Shown here: one piece after another, positions 9,324-17,660 of the stretch
How the letters are laid out: each line of letters opens with the position of its first letter
Numbering within the stretch: position 1 is the first letter of the stretch
DNA from: Thermomicrobiales bacterium
GTDB taxonomy: Bacteria > Chloroflexota > Chloroflexia > Thermomicrobiales > UBA6265
Assembly: GCA_020432165.1 (NCBI GenBank)
Contig: JAGQGU010000004.1
Span: 99,390-163,389 of the forward strand
DNA: 64,000 bases
Direction: 5' to 3'
The notes under the pieces: generated by a model
Database searches by the model: none
What the model was told of the DNA's origin: nothing
Seen by the model: the letters and a program-made list of their open reading frames with translations, nothing else
Made by a program: the position numbers and the translations under genes

Positions 9324-9362
9324 TTAGAGCCGGTTCCGGATGTACTGACACACGCACGGACT

Positions 9363-9431
9363 GGTAGCGGGGCAGTGCGAAGCGGCGAACGCCCTTATCT
9401 GCCCCAAGGGGAGCTTGTCTCCCCTGCTACC
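9363..9431. ncRNA. Candidate structured RNA: compact three-way junction
   Basis: Three perfectly complementary stems nest together: P1 GGTAGC 9363-9368 with GCTACC 9426-9431; P2 GGGGCAG 9369-9375 with CTGCCCC 9399-9405; P3 AGGGGAG 9407-9413 with CTCCCCT 9419-9425. Only one base (A9406) is unpaired at the junction. Inside the P2 loop a further stem is possible: AAG and GGC with GCC and CTT around GAAC. It lies in the 3' region of the M32 carboxypeptidase gene, 45 bases before a terminator. All stem pairs are Watson-Crick, so the strand is undecided. It was not matched to tmRNA, SRP, 6S, RNase P or a known riboswitch. Function unknown. Confidence 0.4.
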
Positions 9432-9475
9432 GATCTTGTATATGACAACACATAGCGAATCCGCTGTAGAAACAG

Positions 9476-9510
9476 AAGGGCCTCTACCCGGTGAGGGTAG
9501 GGGCCCTTTT
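9476..9510 (+). terminator. Intrinsic terminator after the purine/M32 operon
   Basis: AAGGGCCTCTACCC pairs with GGGTAGGGGCCCTT around GGTGA, with one mismatch region, followed by TTTTCG on the plus strand. It separates the operon from the convergent DUF1801 gene. Confidence 0.8.
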
Positions 9511-9520
9511 CGTATTAGGC

Positions 9521-9937
9521 CTACTGTTTCCGAAGATGATAGGTGAGGGCCATGGCGATGCATTCGCGCAATTCGGCAACCGGCAAGGTCTCTACATCCT
9601 CAAAGATGAGCGCGCGATTCCCTTCGTAATGAAAAACGTCGCCAAACGCTTCTCTGAACCGATCAACAAGGTTTGTGGTGCAGATGAAATACATCGCGAA
9701 TCGGCCCCGATCATTCTCCTTTGTGGCATCAATGCGTATGGTGCTTCCCGTACGCGGTTTTGTGAGGAAGCTGGGCTGTCCCCACTTGAGCCCTTCGTTG
9801 ATCGGCCCAACTTCGGGAGTATTCTGAGCAACCTCGAACACCAATGCCCGTAGACGCAGCAACCCCGCCAGGGTCGCTTCGTCATACGACTCATACACTG
9901 ATCTCACTGATTCGGGGAACTCAGAATCACTGGTCAT
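9521..9937 (-). CDS. DUF1801-family protein
   Basis: A 138-residue protein resembling the DUF1801 (YdhG-like) family. A helical N-terminus leads to NEGLKWGQPSFLT, the conserved W-G-x-P-S/A-F segment, then RFAMYFICTT and a C-terminal helical stretch. Family members are small cytoplasmic alpha/beta proteins without an established biochemical role. It is a single gene between a convergent terminator and a dehydrogenase transcribed in the same direction 27 bases upstream, with AAGG before its ATG. Confidence 0.7.
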   Translation of the reverse strand: MTSDSEFPESVRSVYESYDEATLAGLLRLRALVFEVAQNTPEVGPINEGLKWGQPSFLTKPRTGSTIRIDATKENDRGRFAMYFICTTNLVDRFREAFGDVFHYEGNRALIFEDVETLPVAELRECIAMALTYHLRKQ

Positions 9938-9964
9938 GGCGAGCCTTTGTGCGAAACATCCACG

Positions 9965-10858
9965 TTAGCTGATTTTGATACCAGCGCCGTCTTCCAACGG
10001 AATCACGATGGCAGTCATATCGTTTGGCCCAAAGCCATCGTTGCTGGTGCGATCGTAGAGATCGAAGGCGGCCGATGTCACACCCAGAGGCAGTCCTGAA
10101 TCACGTGCGGCATCCATCACGATGCCGAGATCCTTGCGAATCAGATCAACGGGCGTAGCAGGTTTGAAGTCGCGTTCGATGATCAACGGTATCCCGCGAT
10201 CCAACATGCGACTGCCACCGAAGCTGGTGCTGATGACTTCCAGAATCTTTTGTGGTGAAGCACCTGCACTGGCACCAAAGAGGAGACCTTCCGCCACCGC
10301 GGCCATATTCACGCCACAAAGCAACTGGTTCACCAGCTTCATTGCCGTGCCAGCGCCGGAGGGGCCGAGGTGATGGACATTACCACCGATAACCTGCAAC
10401 ACAGGTAACACCTGATTGTATACAGATTCGTCACCACCGACCATGACGGTGAGTGAGGCAGCCACGGCGCCTGGCACACCACCAGAGACCGGCGAGTCAA
10501 GGAAGCTGGCGGACTTGGCCACGGCCAACTCGGCAATCTCGCGCATGAGGGCGATATCGTTGGTGCTGGTATCGATCAGCACTTGACCCGGTCGAGCATT
10601 ATCGATGAGGCCACCATTGCCGAGATAAACATCGCGCACACTTTGTTGATTGGTGAGACTACTGAGAATGATATCTGCTTGCGCTGCGACATCGGCCAGA
10701 GATGTTGCTGCGGTGGCTCCAGCGCTCGCAGCTTCGGCCAGCGATTCCGGTGATCGATTGAAGGCGACCACTGTATAACCCGCGGCGAGAAGATTGCGCG
10801 TCATCGGCAATCCCATTTTGCCGGTGCCAACGAAGCCGATCACAGGAAGTGTGGACAT
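9965..10858 (-). CDS. NAD(P)-dependent beta-hydroxyacid dehydrogenase (HIBADH/GarR family)
   Basis: A 297-residue enzyme with an N-terminal Rossmann fold, IGFVGTGKMGLPMTRNLLAA, the substrate motif FLDSPVSGGVPGA near residue 120, and the catalytic lysine in GAGTAMKLVNQLL near residue 170. This is the layout of 3-hydroxyisobutyrate dehydrogenase and tartronate semialdehyde reductase. VAFNRS after the second strand puts an asparagine and arginine where NADP-preferring members often carry a basic residue, but cofactor choice is uncertain. The exact substrate cannot be read. GGAGAACTC-type leader before the ATG; probably co-transcribed with the DUF1801 gene. Confidence 0.85.
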   Translation of the reverse strand: MSTLPVIGFVGTGKMGLPMTRNLLAAGYTVVAFNRSPESLAEAASAGATAATSLADVAAQADIILSSLTNQQSVRDVYLGNGGLIDNARPGQVLIDTSTNDIALMREIAELAVAKSASFLDSPVSGGVPGAVAASLTVMVGGDESVYNQVLPVLQVIGGNVHHLGPSGAGTAMKLVNQLLCGVNMAAVAEGLLFGASAGASPQKILEVISTSFGGSRMLDRGIPLIIERDFKPATPVDLIRKDLGIVMDAARDSGLPLGVTSAAFDLYDRTSNDGFGPNDMTAIVIPLEDGAGIKIS

Positions 10859-11019
10859 GGAGAACTCCTTGAGAATAATCGAACGATTGCTGGATTGATC
10901 GTATCAGGGATTTCCGCGCTGTGGCAGCCCGGTATTCGGGTTCATCCCTCTTTGCGCACAACGCAACTTATCCGCAAACGATTTGCCTCCCTGCGCAATG
11001 GAACCGAATCGCTCTGACC

Positions 11020-11640
11020 CTATTCCCGCACATCAAGACCAAAGAGTCGCGCCAGATAGATGGCTTGATCGCTACTCACAATCACTTTGGTGAGCTGGTC
11101 TGGAGCGATACGTATATCTTCGATGATCGCGCGCCGCAGATCGCTGCCAGTGATATTGGCGGTCGAAAAATCCGCACCAGTCAGATTGCTGCCCTCGAGG
11201 ATTGTCCCCGGCATGTTGGTGCCATTGAAGAACGCGCCGCGAAGATCACACTGCTCAAAGCGCACACCCTTTAGTTTGGCATTCTGCAGCTGCATCATCT
11301 CCATTCGTGATTGTGTGAACGACACCTTGCTCATGACCGCGTTGTTCAGTCTGGCGCCGGTGAATCGGGAGTCGCTGATTCGCAGATCCCGCCAGCCGGC
11401 GTTCTCAATATCCGCATTCGCTGCATCGACAGTCCGCAGCTCGCATCTCGTCAAGCGCAGATTGGGACAATCGCCTACGTGCACACGTTCGATGAGACTC
11501 CCCTCGATCACAATGAACCGGCCGGCAATGGCGGAATCATCGGTGATATGAGCCGCGTCGATTTCCGTCTCGTCCCCCACCACACCTTCATGTGTATACA
11601 ATGTCCCAAGTGCAATCGATCGCTTGCTCTTCTGATGCAC
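11020..11640 (-). CDS. Pentapeptide-repeat protein
   Basis: A 206-residue protein built mainly of pentapeptide repeats of the A(D/N)Lxx type, seen clearly from about residue 85 to 190: for example LQNAKLKGVRFEQCDLRGAF and GSNLTGADFSTANITGSDL. Such repeats fold as a right-handed quadrilateral beta helix; known roles include DNA mimicry against gyrase, but most members are uncharacterised. The GTG at 11640 is chosen because AGGAAAGG lies just upstream; an ATG at 11685 would add 15 residues. It is divergent from dhaK with under 140 bases between. Confidence 0.7.
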   Translation of the reverse strand: MHQKSKRSIALGTLYTHEGVVGDETEIDAAHITDDSAIAGRFIVIEGSLIERVHVGDCPNLRLTRCELRTVDAANADIENAGWRDLRISDSRFTGARLNNAVMSKVSFTQSRMEMMQLQNAKLKGVRFEQCDLRGAFFNGTNMPGTILEGSNLTGADFSTANITGSDLRRAIIEDIRIAPDQLTKVIVSSDQAIYLARLFGLDVRE

Positions 11641-11778
11641 GTCTCGCCTTTCCTGCCCGTTGTTGCCGCGTGTCAGGTCAACCATAGGCTAAACTACCTA
11701 CCGGTAAACAATACTTGTTATGAGGGTCGACGATCCCCGCCCGACTATGGAAATGATCGCTAATCACAGGATGCAGTT

Positions 11779-12777
11779 GTGAAGAAGCTCATCAATGCCC
11801 CTGAGAATTACGTGACCGAGATGCTGGAGGGCCTGGTGGCGTGTCATCCATCCCTCACTATCTGCGGCGATTCACAGCGTGTCGTGCGCCGATCCGCCGA
11901 GAATACTCCCGGCAAGGTTGGCATCGTATCTGGGGGTGGATCGGGTCATCTACCACTCTTCACGGGCTATGTGGGCCAGGGATTCATTGATGCCTGTGCC
12001 ATTGGTAACGTGTTCGAAGGTCCTGCCATTGATAGCTGTGTCGATGCTATTAACGCTGCGGATAGTGGCCAGGGGGTTCTTCTCCTCTTCGGCAACTATG
12101 GCGGCGACCGCATGAACTTCGAGATGGCTTCCGAGCTTGTTGCGATGGACGATATCGTTACGGCAACGGTGCTTGGGAACGACGATGTCGCCAGCGCGTC
12201 TCCGGAGGAAGCCTCCAAACGGCGAGGTGTGGCTGGGCTCATCTATGCCTACAAGATCGCCGGTGCCAAGGCCGAGCAACTGGCGACACTGGAGGAAGTT
12301 GCCCGTGTGGCGCAGAAGGCGGTAGATGCAACCAGAAGCATCGGCATCGCTCTCGCACCATGCCGACTGCCCTCCTCGACCGAGCCTAACTTCCAGATTC
12401 ATGACAACGAGATGGAAATGGGCATGGGCATTCATGGCGAGCCGGGATTGTGGCGATCGGAACTGAAATCCGCCGATGAGACAGTGGCAGAGATGCTGAA
12501 CCTGATTCTGGCCGACCTCCCTCTTGCTGCGGGAGATCGTGTATCAGTGCTTCTCAATGGACTGGGAGCCACGCCTCTGGAGGAGCTCTTCATCCTCTTC
12601 CGCCGCGCCAACCAATTGCTGGCTGATCGTGGAGTTGAGGTGGTGGCACCCATCGTTGGGAATATGGCGACATCTATGGAAATGGCCGGGGCGTCGCTCT
12701 CTATCCTCAAGCTGGATGATGAACTCGAAGCATTGCTTACGGCACCCGGCGTATGCCCATTTTGGAGAGTTGGCTAA
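11779..12777 (+). CDS. dhaK: Dihydroxyacetone kinase subunit DhaK
   Basis: A 332-residue DhaK. MKKLINAPENYVTEMLEGL is the typical N-terminus, GIVSGGGSGHLPLFTGYVG the substrate loop, and GMGIHGEPG holds the histidine that binds dihydroxyacetone covalently as a hemiaminal. LLNGLGATPLEELFILFR is a conserved C-terminal block. GTG start at 11779. The stop overlaps dhaL as TAATG. The phosphoryl carrier DhaM, which bacterial DhaK/DhaL need, is not next to them, so it must lie elsewhere or another phosphoryl donor serves. Confidence 0.95.
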   Translation: MKKLINAPENYVTEMLEGLVACHPSLTICGDSQRVVRRSAENTPGKVGIVSGGGSGHLPLFTGYVGQGFIDACAIGNVFEGPAIDSCVDAINAADSGQGVLLLFGNYGGDRMNFEMASELVAMDDIVTATVLGNDDVASASPEEASKRRGVAGLIYAYKIAGAKAEQLATLEEVARVAQKAVDATRSIGIALAPCRLPSSTEPNFQIHDNEMEMGMGIHGEPGLWRSELKSADETVAEMLNLILADLPLAAGDRVSVLLNGLGATPLEELFILFRRANQLLADRGVEVVAPIVGNMATSMEMAGASLSILKLDDELEALLTAPGVCPFWRVG

Positions 12778-13370
12778 TGTCACTTACCGCTGCAGATCTT
12801 TCGCTGGCCGTTGATCACCTCGCCAGCAAACTTGAAGAGTTGGAGCCCGTGCTCAATAGCGCCGACTCCCGGCTGGGTGATGGCGATACCGGCACTATGC
12901 TGGCCAGAATGGGACGAGGATTGGCTGATGTCGACCTTGAATCCACCGATGATCTGGGTGCGGCGTTCATGCTCTTGACCAAGGCGACGCTGGCATCGAC
13001 GGGATCAAGCCTGGGCACGCTTATTGGCACTGCGTTTATGACCTTTGCCAAGACGACTAAAGGCAAATCCGAGATCGAGTGGTCGGAGGTCTTCGCCATG
13101 GTGGATGATGCTGTGGTTGCCATGAGCGCCAGGGGGAAGTCAGCCGTTGGCGACAAAACGATTCTCGATAGCCTGAATGCCATTGCCAGATCGACCGAAT
13201 CGGCGACAGATCGAGACGAGTTTGTTACCCAGGCACGATCAGGAGCACAGACAGCACTGGACGAACTGCGGGATCAGCCGTGCCAAATCGGACGCGCGCG
13301 AATGTACAAAGAGCAGAGCATTGGTATGGACGACCCTGGCATGCTTGCGATTGCACTCATTCTGAAATAG
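12777..13370 (+). CDS. dhaL: Dihydroxyacetone kinase ADP-binding subunit DhaL
   Basis: A 197-residue all-helical DhaL. DSRLGDGDTGTMLARMGRGL carries the aspartates that hold two magnesium ions and the nucleotide; GSSLGTLIGTAFMTFAK and AVGDKTILDSLNAI are further family signatures. DhaL keeps a bound ADP that is rephosphorylated and passes phosphate to DhaK-bound dihydroxyacetone. The ATG at 12777 overlaps the dhaK stop by one base, preferred over an in-frame ATG 24 bases upstream. Its 3' end overlaps the convergent glycosylase gene by 14 bases. Confidence 0.93.
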   Translation: MSLTAADLSLAVDHLASKLEELEPVLNSADSRLGDGDTGTMLARMGRGLADVDLESTDDLGAAFMLLTKATLASTGSSLGTLIGTAFMTFAKTTKGKSEIEWSEVFAMVDDAVVAMSARGKSAVGDKTILDSLNAIARSTESATDRDEFVTQARSGAQTALDELRDQPCQIGRARMYKEQSIGMDDPGMLAIALILK

Positions 13371-14187
13371 GCGTATCACCGATATACCAACCGCATCCGA
13401 GCAGGTTCGTCCACAAGAGTCGGGCGGCTATTGCTCGTTGTGGTCGCCATTGCTCGGAGAGTTTGTCGAGATCTCGCATGGTCATACTGGCATCGTTGTA
13501 GGCGATCTTCGCTGCGCGCAAAAGCGCGACGTCTCCCGAGGGATAGACATCGTCGTGTCCCAGACCCCATAGCAACACGCTGGCACTGGTCCACTTCCCT
13601 ACCATAGGCAGCTTGTGTAGCTCGATCATCCAGCCATCGATATCGTCCGCTTCGGGACTGGGGATGTTTCCGCGCGCCATCTCAGTGGCTACCGACTTTA
13701 GTCCTTCGGCGCGCTTTGTGGTGAGCCCACTCGACCGCAACAGTTCCACCGACGCATCGGCGATATCCTGAGCGGTTGGAAGGGAACGAAAAATTCGTCC
13801 TTCCGCCTCAATCTCCGGCGAGAAAGCTTCACACAATCGCCGCTGAAATGCGGCGGCGCTATGCAGACTCACCGCCTGCGCGGTGATCGCGCTGAAGAGT
13901 CCCTCCCACATCCCTCCGTCGGTGAGTGGTCGCAGGTGTGGGAATTGCTGGGACAACGCCGCGATGACGGGATCGGTGAAGTCTGTGTGCGCAACGTTGG
14001 TGTGCAGCCAACGCGAATCATCTCGGCCATCGAGTTCCACTATTCCGTCGCCATCAGCAACGAGAACGCGGCGATCGATGATGGTGCGATGGAGTGAACC
14101 GGTGTGCATCCATCGGATTGGCCCGGATGATTGCCGCAGCAACTCCAGATTATGCAAATCTTGGGCGATACCAGAATCAGTCGACAA
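13357..14187 (-). CDS. AlkA-like DNA-3-methyladenine glycosylase (HhH-GPD)
   Basis: A 276-residue base-excision glycosylase. The helix-hairpin-helix is LHKLPMVGKWTSASVLLWG near residue 200, followed by DDVYPSGDVALLRAA, in which the aspartate of SGD sits where AlkA has its catalytic residue. WEGLFSAITAQAVSLHSAAA is the upstream GPD-type helix (consensus I..QQ.S), here reading TAQAVS. AlkA enzymes excise 3-methyladenine and related alkylated purines. It is a single gene, convergent with dhaL and with its start close to the sugar-operon promoter region. Confidence 0.86.
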   Translation of the reverse strand: MSTDSGIAQDLHNLELLRQSSGPIRWMHTGSLHRTIIDRRVLVADGDGIVELDGRDDSRWLHTNVAHTDFTDPVIAALSQQFPHLRPLTDGGMWEGLFSAITAQAVSLHSAAAFQRRLCEAFSPEIEAEGRIFRSLPTAQDIADASVELLRSSGLTTKRAEGLKSVATEMARGNIPSPEADDIDGWMIELHKLPMVGKWTSASVLLWGLGHDDVYPSGDVALLRAAKIAYNDASMTMRDLDKLSEQWRPQRAIAARLLWTNLLGCGWYIGDTPISE

Positions 14188-14293
14188 GAGGGATTTTCCC
14201 TAATAGATCACGATAGACTGCATACACTATAGTTGTGTCACGCGATGGTGCCAATCTATTCGCCATCAAGCAGGTATATGAAAGGGTCTCAAG

Positions 14294-15646
14294 ATGTCTT
14301 TCAAGAACGATCCGGTTTCTCGTCGCACAGCACTCAAGTACGCCGGTGCTCTTGGTGTTGCGGCTGGGGCAGCGGCCCAGTTGCGGGCCGCATCGGCACA
14401 AGATGCTACACCGGAGGCAACAGCAGTAGAGTATCCGGCTCCCACCGCCTACACGCCGGCTGGTCCTCAGGTGGAGAAGCTGGTGTTGTGGACGCGATCC
14501 AGCCCGGATTCCTCCCCGAACGAGTTCAATGCTCTCCAGGAAGTGGCCGCCAAATACACCGAGTACACTGGCACCGCCGTTGAGTTGGTGACTGTACCGG
14601 ATGGTGATTTCCGCAGTCGTTTGAGCCTGGCTGCTCCTGGTGGTGACGGCCCGGACATCTTCGGTCCTGTGGCCCACGATTGGATTGGTGAAGTCGCGCT
14701 GCAGGGTATCGCCGCGCCATTCACCACCGATGATCTGGTCGGTTTCGAGGATATCCCGCAATCGACCATTGATGCTGTCACCTACAACGGCCAGATGTAC
14801 GGCTATCCGCTCATGTCTGAGTCGCTCATCCTCTTCCACAACAACGATATTGTGGCTGAAGCCCCGGCCACCTGGGATGATCTGGTCACCAAGGCAACGG
14901 AAGCCACCCACGACGATGTCTATGGCTTCGGCTTCCAGGCCGTGGAGCCATACTACCTGGGCGCATTCTTCCATGGCTTCGGTAGCTACATCTTCAAGAA
15001 CAACGATGGCACGCTGGATTATGACGATATCGGACTGAACAACGAAGGTGGCGTGGAAGCCGCCAAGTTCGTCCGTGATATGGTCGCCAACCAGGTTCCT
15101 CCGATCCCGGAAGACGTGCTTGATCAGCCGAACGCTGGTGGTTTCCTTGATGGAATCGAGGATGCTGGCCTGCTCGGTATGCGCATCAATGGTCCGTGGC
15201 GCGAGCCAGGTCTGCAGACCGCAGGCGTGAACTACGGTGTCGCCAAGCTGCCGACCCTGCCAAATGGCAATCCTCTGCAGCCCTTCTCCGGTATTCAGGT
15301 AATGGAGATGAACGCCTTTGGTGAGCAGCAGGATGCCGCCAAGGATCTCATCAACTACTTCGGCTCTTCCGAAGCTGTGGCCATTCTGGTCGCTGGCTTC
15401 AACAAGCCGCCGGTACACATGTCCCTGCGCGATGCCGCGGTGGAAGTGAATCCGAATCTGGCGGTGGTGATGGACCAGGTGGTGGATGCTGTGCCGATGC
15501 CGAACATCCCACAGATGGCGCAGGTATGGACACCATGGGGCGATGCCGTGCTTGGTATCGTTTCGGGTAACGTCAGCGATGACGAAGTCCAGTCCATGCT
15601 GGATACAGCGGTGGAGCAGATCAAGGCGAATATCGCGGCGAACTAG
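14294..15646 (+). CDS. Extracellular sugar-binding protein of an ABC importer (Tat signal)
   Basis: A 450-residue family 1 solute-binding protein. The N-terminus has a twin-arginine export signal, SRRTALKYAGALGVAAG, followed by an alanine-rich core and a likely cleavage after ASAQ. The mature part contains KYTEYTGTAVELV, PDIFGPVAHDWIGE and TYNGQMYGYPLMSES, the usual maltose/maltodextrin-binding pattern. Two MalF/MalG-type permeases and two GH13 enzymes follow, so the ligand is probably a malto-oligosaccharide. A stable hairpin lies between it and the permease, as often seen where the binding protein is made in excess. Confidence 0.92.
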   Translation: MSFKNDPVSRRTALKYAGALGVAAGAAAQLRAASAQDATPEATAVEYPAPTAYTPAGPQVEKLVLWTRSSPDSSPNEFNALQEVAAKYTEYTGTAVELVTVPDGDFRSRLSLAAPGGDGPDIFGPVAHDWIGEVALQGIAAPFTTDDLVGFEDIPQSTIDAVTYNGQMYGYPLMSESLILFHNNDIVAEAPATWDDLVTKATEATHDDVYGFGFQAVEPYYLGAFFHGFGSYIFKNNDGTLDYDDIGLNNEGGVEAAKFVRDMVANQVPPIPEDVLDQPNAGGFLDGIEDAGLLGMRINGPWREPGLQTAGVNYGVAKLPTLPNGNPLQPFSGIQVMEMNAFGEQQDAAKDLINYFGSSEAVAILVAGFNKPPVHMSLRDAAVEVNPNLAVVMDQVVDAVPMPNIPQMAQVWTPWGDAVLGIVSGNVSDDEVQSMLDTAVEQIKANIAAN

Positions 15647-15675
15647 CTTCGACGTTCACAGTTAGCACTCGGAAC

Positions 15676-15703
15676 GCCGGGGAGGGATGGTCACCTCCCC
15701 GGC
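15676..15703 (+). other. Intercistronic hairpin after the binding-protein gene
   Basis: GCCGGGGAGG pairs perfectly with CCTCCCCGGC around eight bases. No T-run follows, so it more likely stabilises or attenuates the message than ends it outright. Confidence 0.55.
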
Positions 15704-15739
15704 TTCGGGAATTCATGACGATTATGCCGGGAGGAGAAG

Positions 15740-16705
15740 ATGCAGCAGGCTCATCAATCTGTGGCAGGTTCGGGATTCGTTGAACCGCCGCCACAGGAGA
15801 AACGTTTCACCTGGCCCACCGCCTACTGGTATCTTTTGCCAGTGGCACTCTCGGCCCTCGTCTTTACCATCGGGCCTTTCTTCTACACCTTCTACATCTC
15901 CTTCACCAACTACCATCGCGTTTTTCGAGCTCGCGATTACGATTGGGTCGGGCTCGAAAACTACCGGCGAGCGCTTTCTTCTGGTGGCGAACTCTTTCCG
16001 GTGCTTGGCTGGACCTTTGCGTTCATGTTCATCAGTACCGCACTCAACGTTTTTGGCGGTCTGATTCTTGCGCTCCTCCTCAACAACAAAGAGCTTCATG
16101 AGCGCAATATCTATCGCACTCTCTTGATCATTCCATGGGCGCTACCGGGCATCCTCACCATTCAGGTGTGGTCCGGTCTTTTTGGTTTGTCTGGTCCCTT
16201 TAATCTCATTCTCGAGAACATGGGCTTTGAGCGCGTCCGCTGGCTCATGGAGGAACAGCCCGCCAGAGCGGCCCTGCTGATAGCCAACTTCTGGTTGAGT
16301 TATCCCTTCTTCATGACAGTGGGTCTGGCGGCGTTGCAAGCCATTCCGCGTGATCTCTATGAGGTCGCCGATCTCGATGGGGCCGGTTCTTCGCAGATCT
16401 TCCGCGATATCACCTGGCCCTTCCTGATTGCTTCGGTCACTCCCCTCCTCATCACGCAGCTCGCTTTTCAGTTCAACAATGCTGGACTCATCATCTTGCT
16501 TACCAACGGCAATCCGCAAGCCTATCCTGGTGCACGGTATGGTGTCACCGACACGCTCGCAAGCTTCTCCTACAAACTGATTAACGGTCAGGGCAATGGT
16601 GACATGGGCTATGCGGCCGCATATGGTGTCTTCACCTTCCTCATCATCGCGACCTTCACGTTGCTGAGTTCCAAAGTGACCAATGCATTCAAGGAGGCAA
16701 ACTAA
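15740..16705 (+). CDS. Sugar ABC transporter permease, MalF type
   Basis: A 321-residue membrane protein with about six helices; the first is YWYLLPVALSALVFTIGPFF. The binding-protein-dependent permease EAA loop is YEVADLDGAGSSQIFRDITW, which contacts the ABC ATPase. Strong leader GGGAGGAGAAG before the ATG at 15740. Its last base is shared with the MalG-type gene start (TAATG), showing translational coupling. Together the two permeases form the channel for the sugar delivered by the upstream binding protein. Confidence 0.93.
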   Translation: MQQAHQSVAGSGFVEPPPQEKRFTWPTAYWYLLPVALSALVFTIGPFFYTFYISFTNYHRVFRARDYDWVGLENYRRALSSGGELFPVLGWTFAFMFISTALNVFGGLILALLLNNKELHERNIYRTLLIIPWALPGILTIQVWSGLFGLSGPFNLILENMGFERVRWLMEEQPARAALLIANFWLSYPFFMTVGLAALQAIPRDLYEVADLDGAGSSQIFRDITWPFLIASVTPLLITQLAFQFNNAGLIILLTNGNPQAYPGARYGVTDTLASFSYKLINGQGNGDMGYAAAYGVFTFLIIATFTLLSSKVTNAFKEAN

Positions 16706-17643
16706 TGGCTGGTATTTCCACGGTTAGTAGCGCTCCTGTTAATGCCCAGGTAGCTACCAAGAAAGCATTTGTCGAATCCGAGCTGCAGAAGACGGACTGG
16801 CGTCACAGCGCCAAATTCCAGAGTTCACTGCGCACATGGCTGATCCGTATCATCATCTGGATCGTGTTGATCGTCGTCATGTTTCCGGTCGTCTACGTGG
16901 TGATGACAAGCTTCAAGGGTGACGGTAAGGGACTTAACTCCCAAACACTCTTCCCCCGCGAATATACGCTCGATCTCTATCGGCAGCTGTTACGGCCGGG
17001 ATCGAACTTCCTGCGCTGGGTGCAGAACTCGCTCATCATGGGTGTGACCGCGGGCGCATTGCAGGTCATCTTCTCCACATTTGGTGGATACGCCTTCAGT
17101 CGCATGAAGTTTGCCGGGCGGAAGCATGGCATCCTCTTCTTGCTGATTATCCAGATGCTGCCAATCAACATGCAGGCCGTGGCGTATTACAAGATGCTCG
17201 GCGCGGTTGGTCTCACCAACACTCGCATGGGAATTATCCTGATCTTTGGTCTTGGTGGTTCGGCACTCTCGGTGTGGTTGATGAAGAACTTCATCGATTC
17301 CATTCCACGCGATCTGGATGAGGCATCGTACCTGGATGGTGGTACCCAGTGGACTACATTCTGGCGTGTCATCTTCCCGCTCGTGCAGCCAATGTTGGTG
17401 GCTCAGTTTATCTTCGGCTTTATCGGTGTTTACAACGAGTATGTGCTCACCAGTATCCTCATTTTCGATGATCGCCTCTATCCGTTGGGCGTTGGTGTAC
17501 GCACATTCAGTACCGCCGTCAGCACATCGTGGACGCTCTTCTGTGCGGCCGCTGTGCTCGGGTCAGTGCCGATTCTCATTATCTTCTTCGCAGCCCAGCG
17601 CTTCCTGGTGGAAGGTCTCACACGCGGCGCGGTGAAGGGCTAA
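16705..17643 (+). CDS. Sugar ABC transporter permease, MalG type
   Basis: A 312-residue permease with a longer cytoplasmic N-terminus of about 45 residues before the first helix, LIRIIIWIVLIVVMFPVVYV. The EAA loop is LDEASYLDGGTQWTTFWRVI near residue 210. MalG-like features include the YNEYVLTSIL segment near the C-terminus and the short tail FLVEGLTRGAVKG. No gene for the cognate ATPase (MalK/MsmX type) is present in this window, so an ATPase encoded elsewhere, possibly shared, must energise the importer. Confidence 0.93.
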   Translation: MAGISTVSSAPVNAQVATKKAFVESELQKTDWRHSAKFQSSLRTWLIRIIIWIVLIVVMFPVVYVVMTSFKGDGKGLNSQTLFPREYTLDLYRQLLRPGSNFLRWVQNSLIMGVTAGALQVIFSTFGGYAFSRMKFAGRKHGILFLLIIQMLPINMQAVAYYKMLGAVGLTNTRMGIILIFGLGGSALSVWLMKNFIDSIPRDLDEASYLDGGTQWTTFWRVIFPLVQPMLVAQFIFGFIGVYNEYVLTSILIFDDRLYPLGVGVRTFSTAVSTSWTLFCAAAVLGSVPILIIFFAAQRFLVEGLTRGAVKG

Positions 17644-17660
17644 TAGCGCGAAAGGTTCGC

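Noticed and set aside
14177..15418. 413-codon minus-strand ORF
   Set aside because: Antisense to the binding-protein gene with its Tat signal; no motif on the minus strand.
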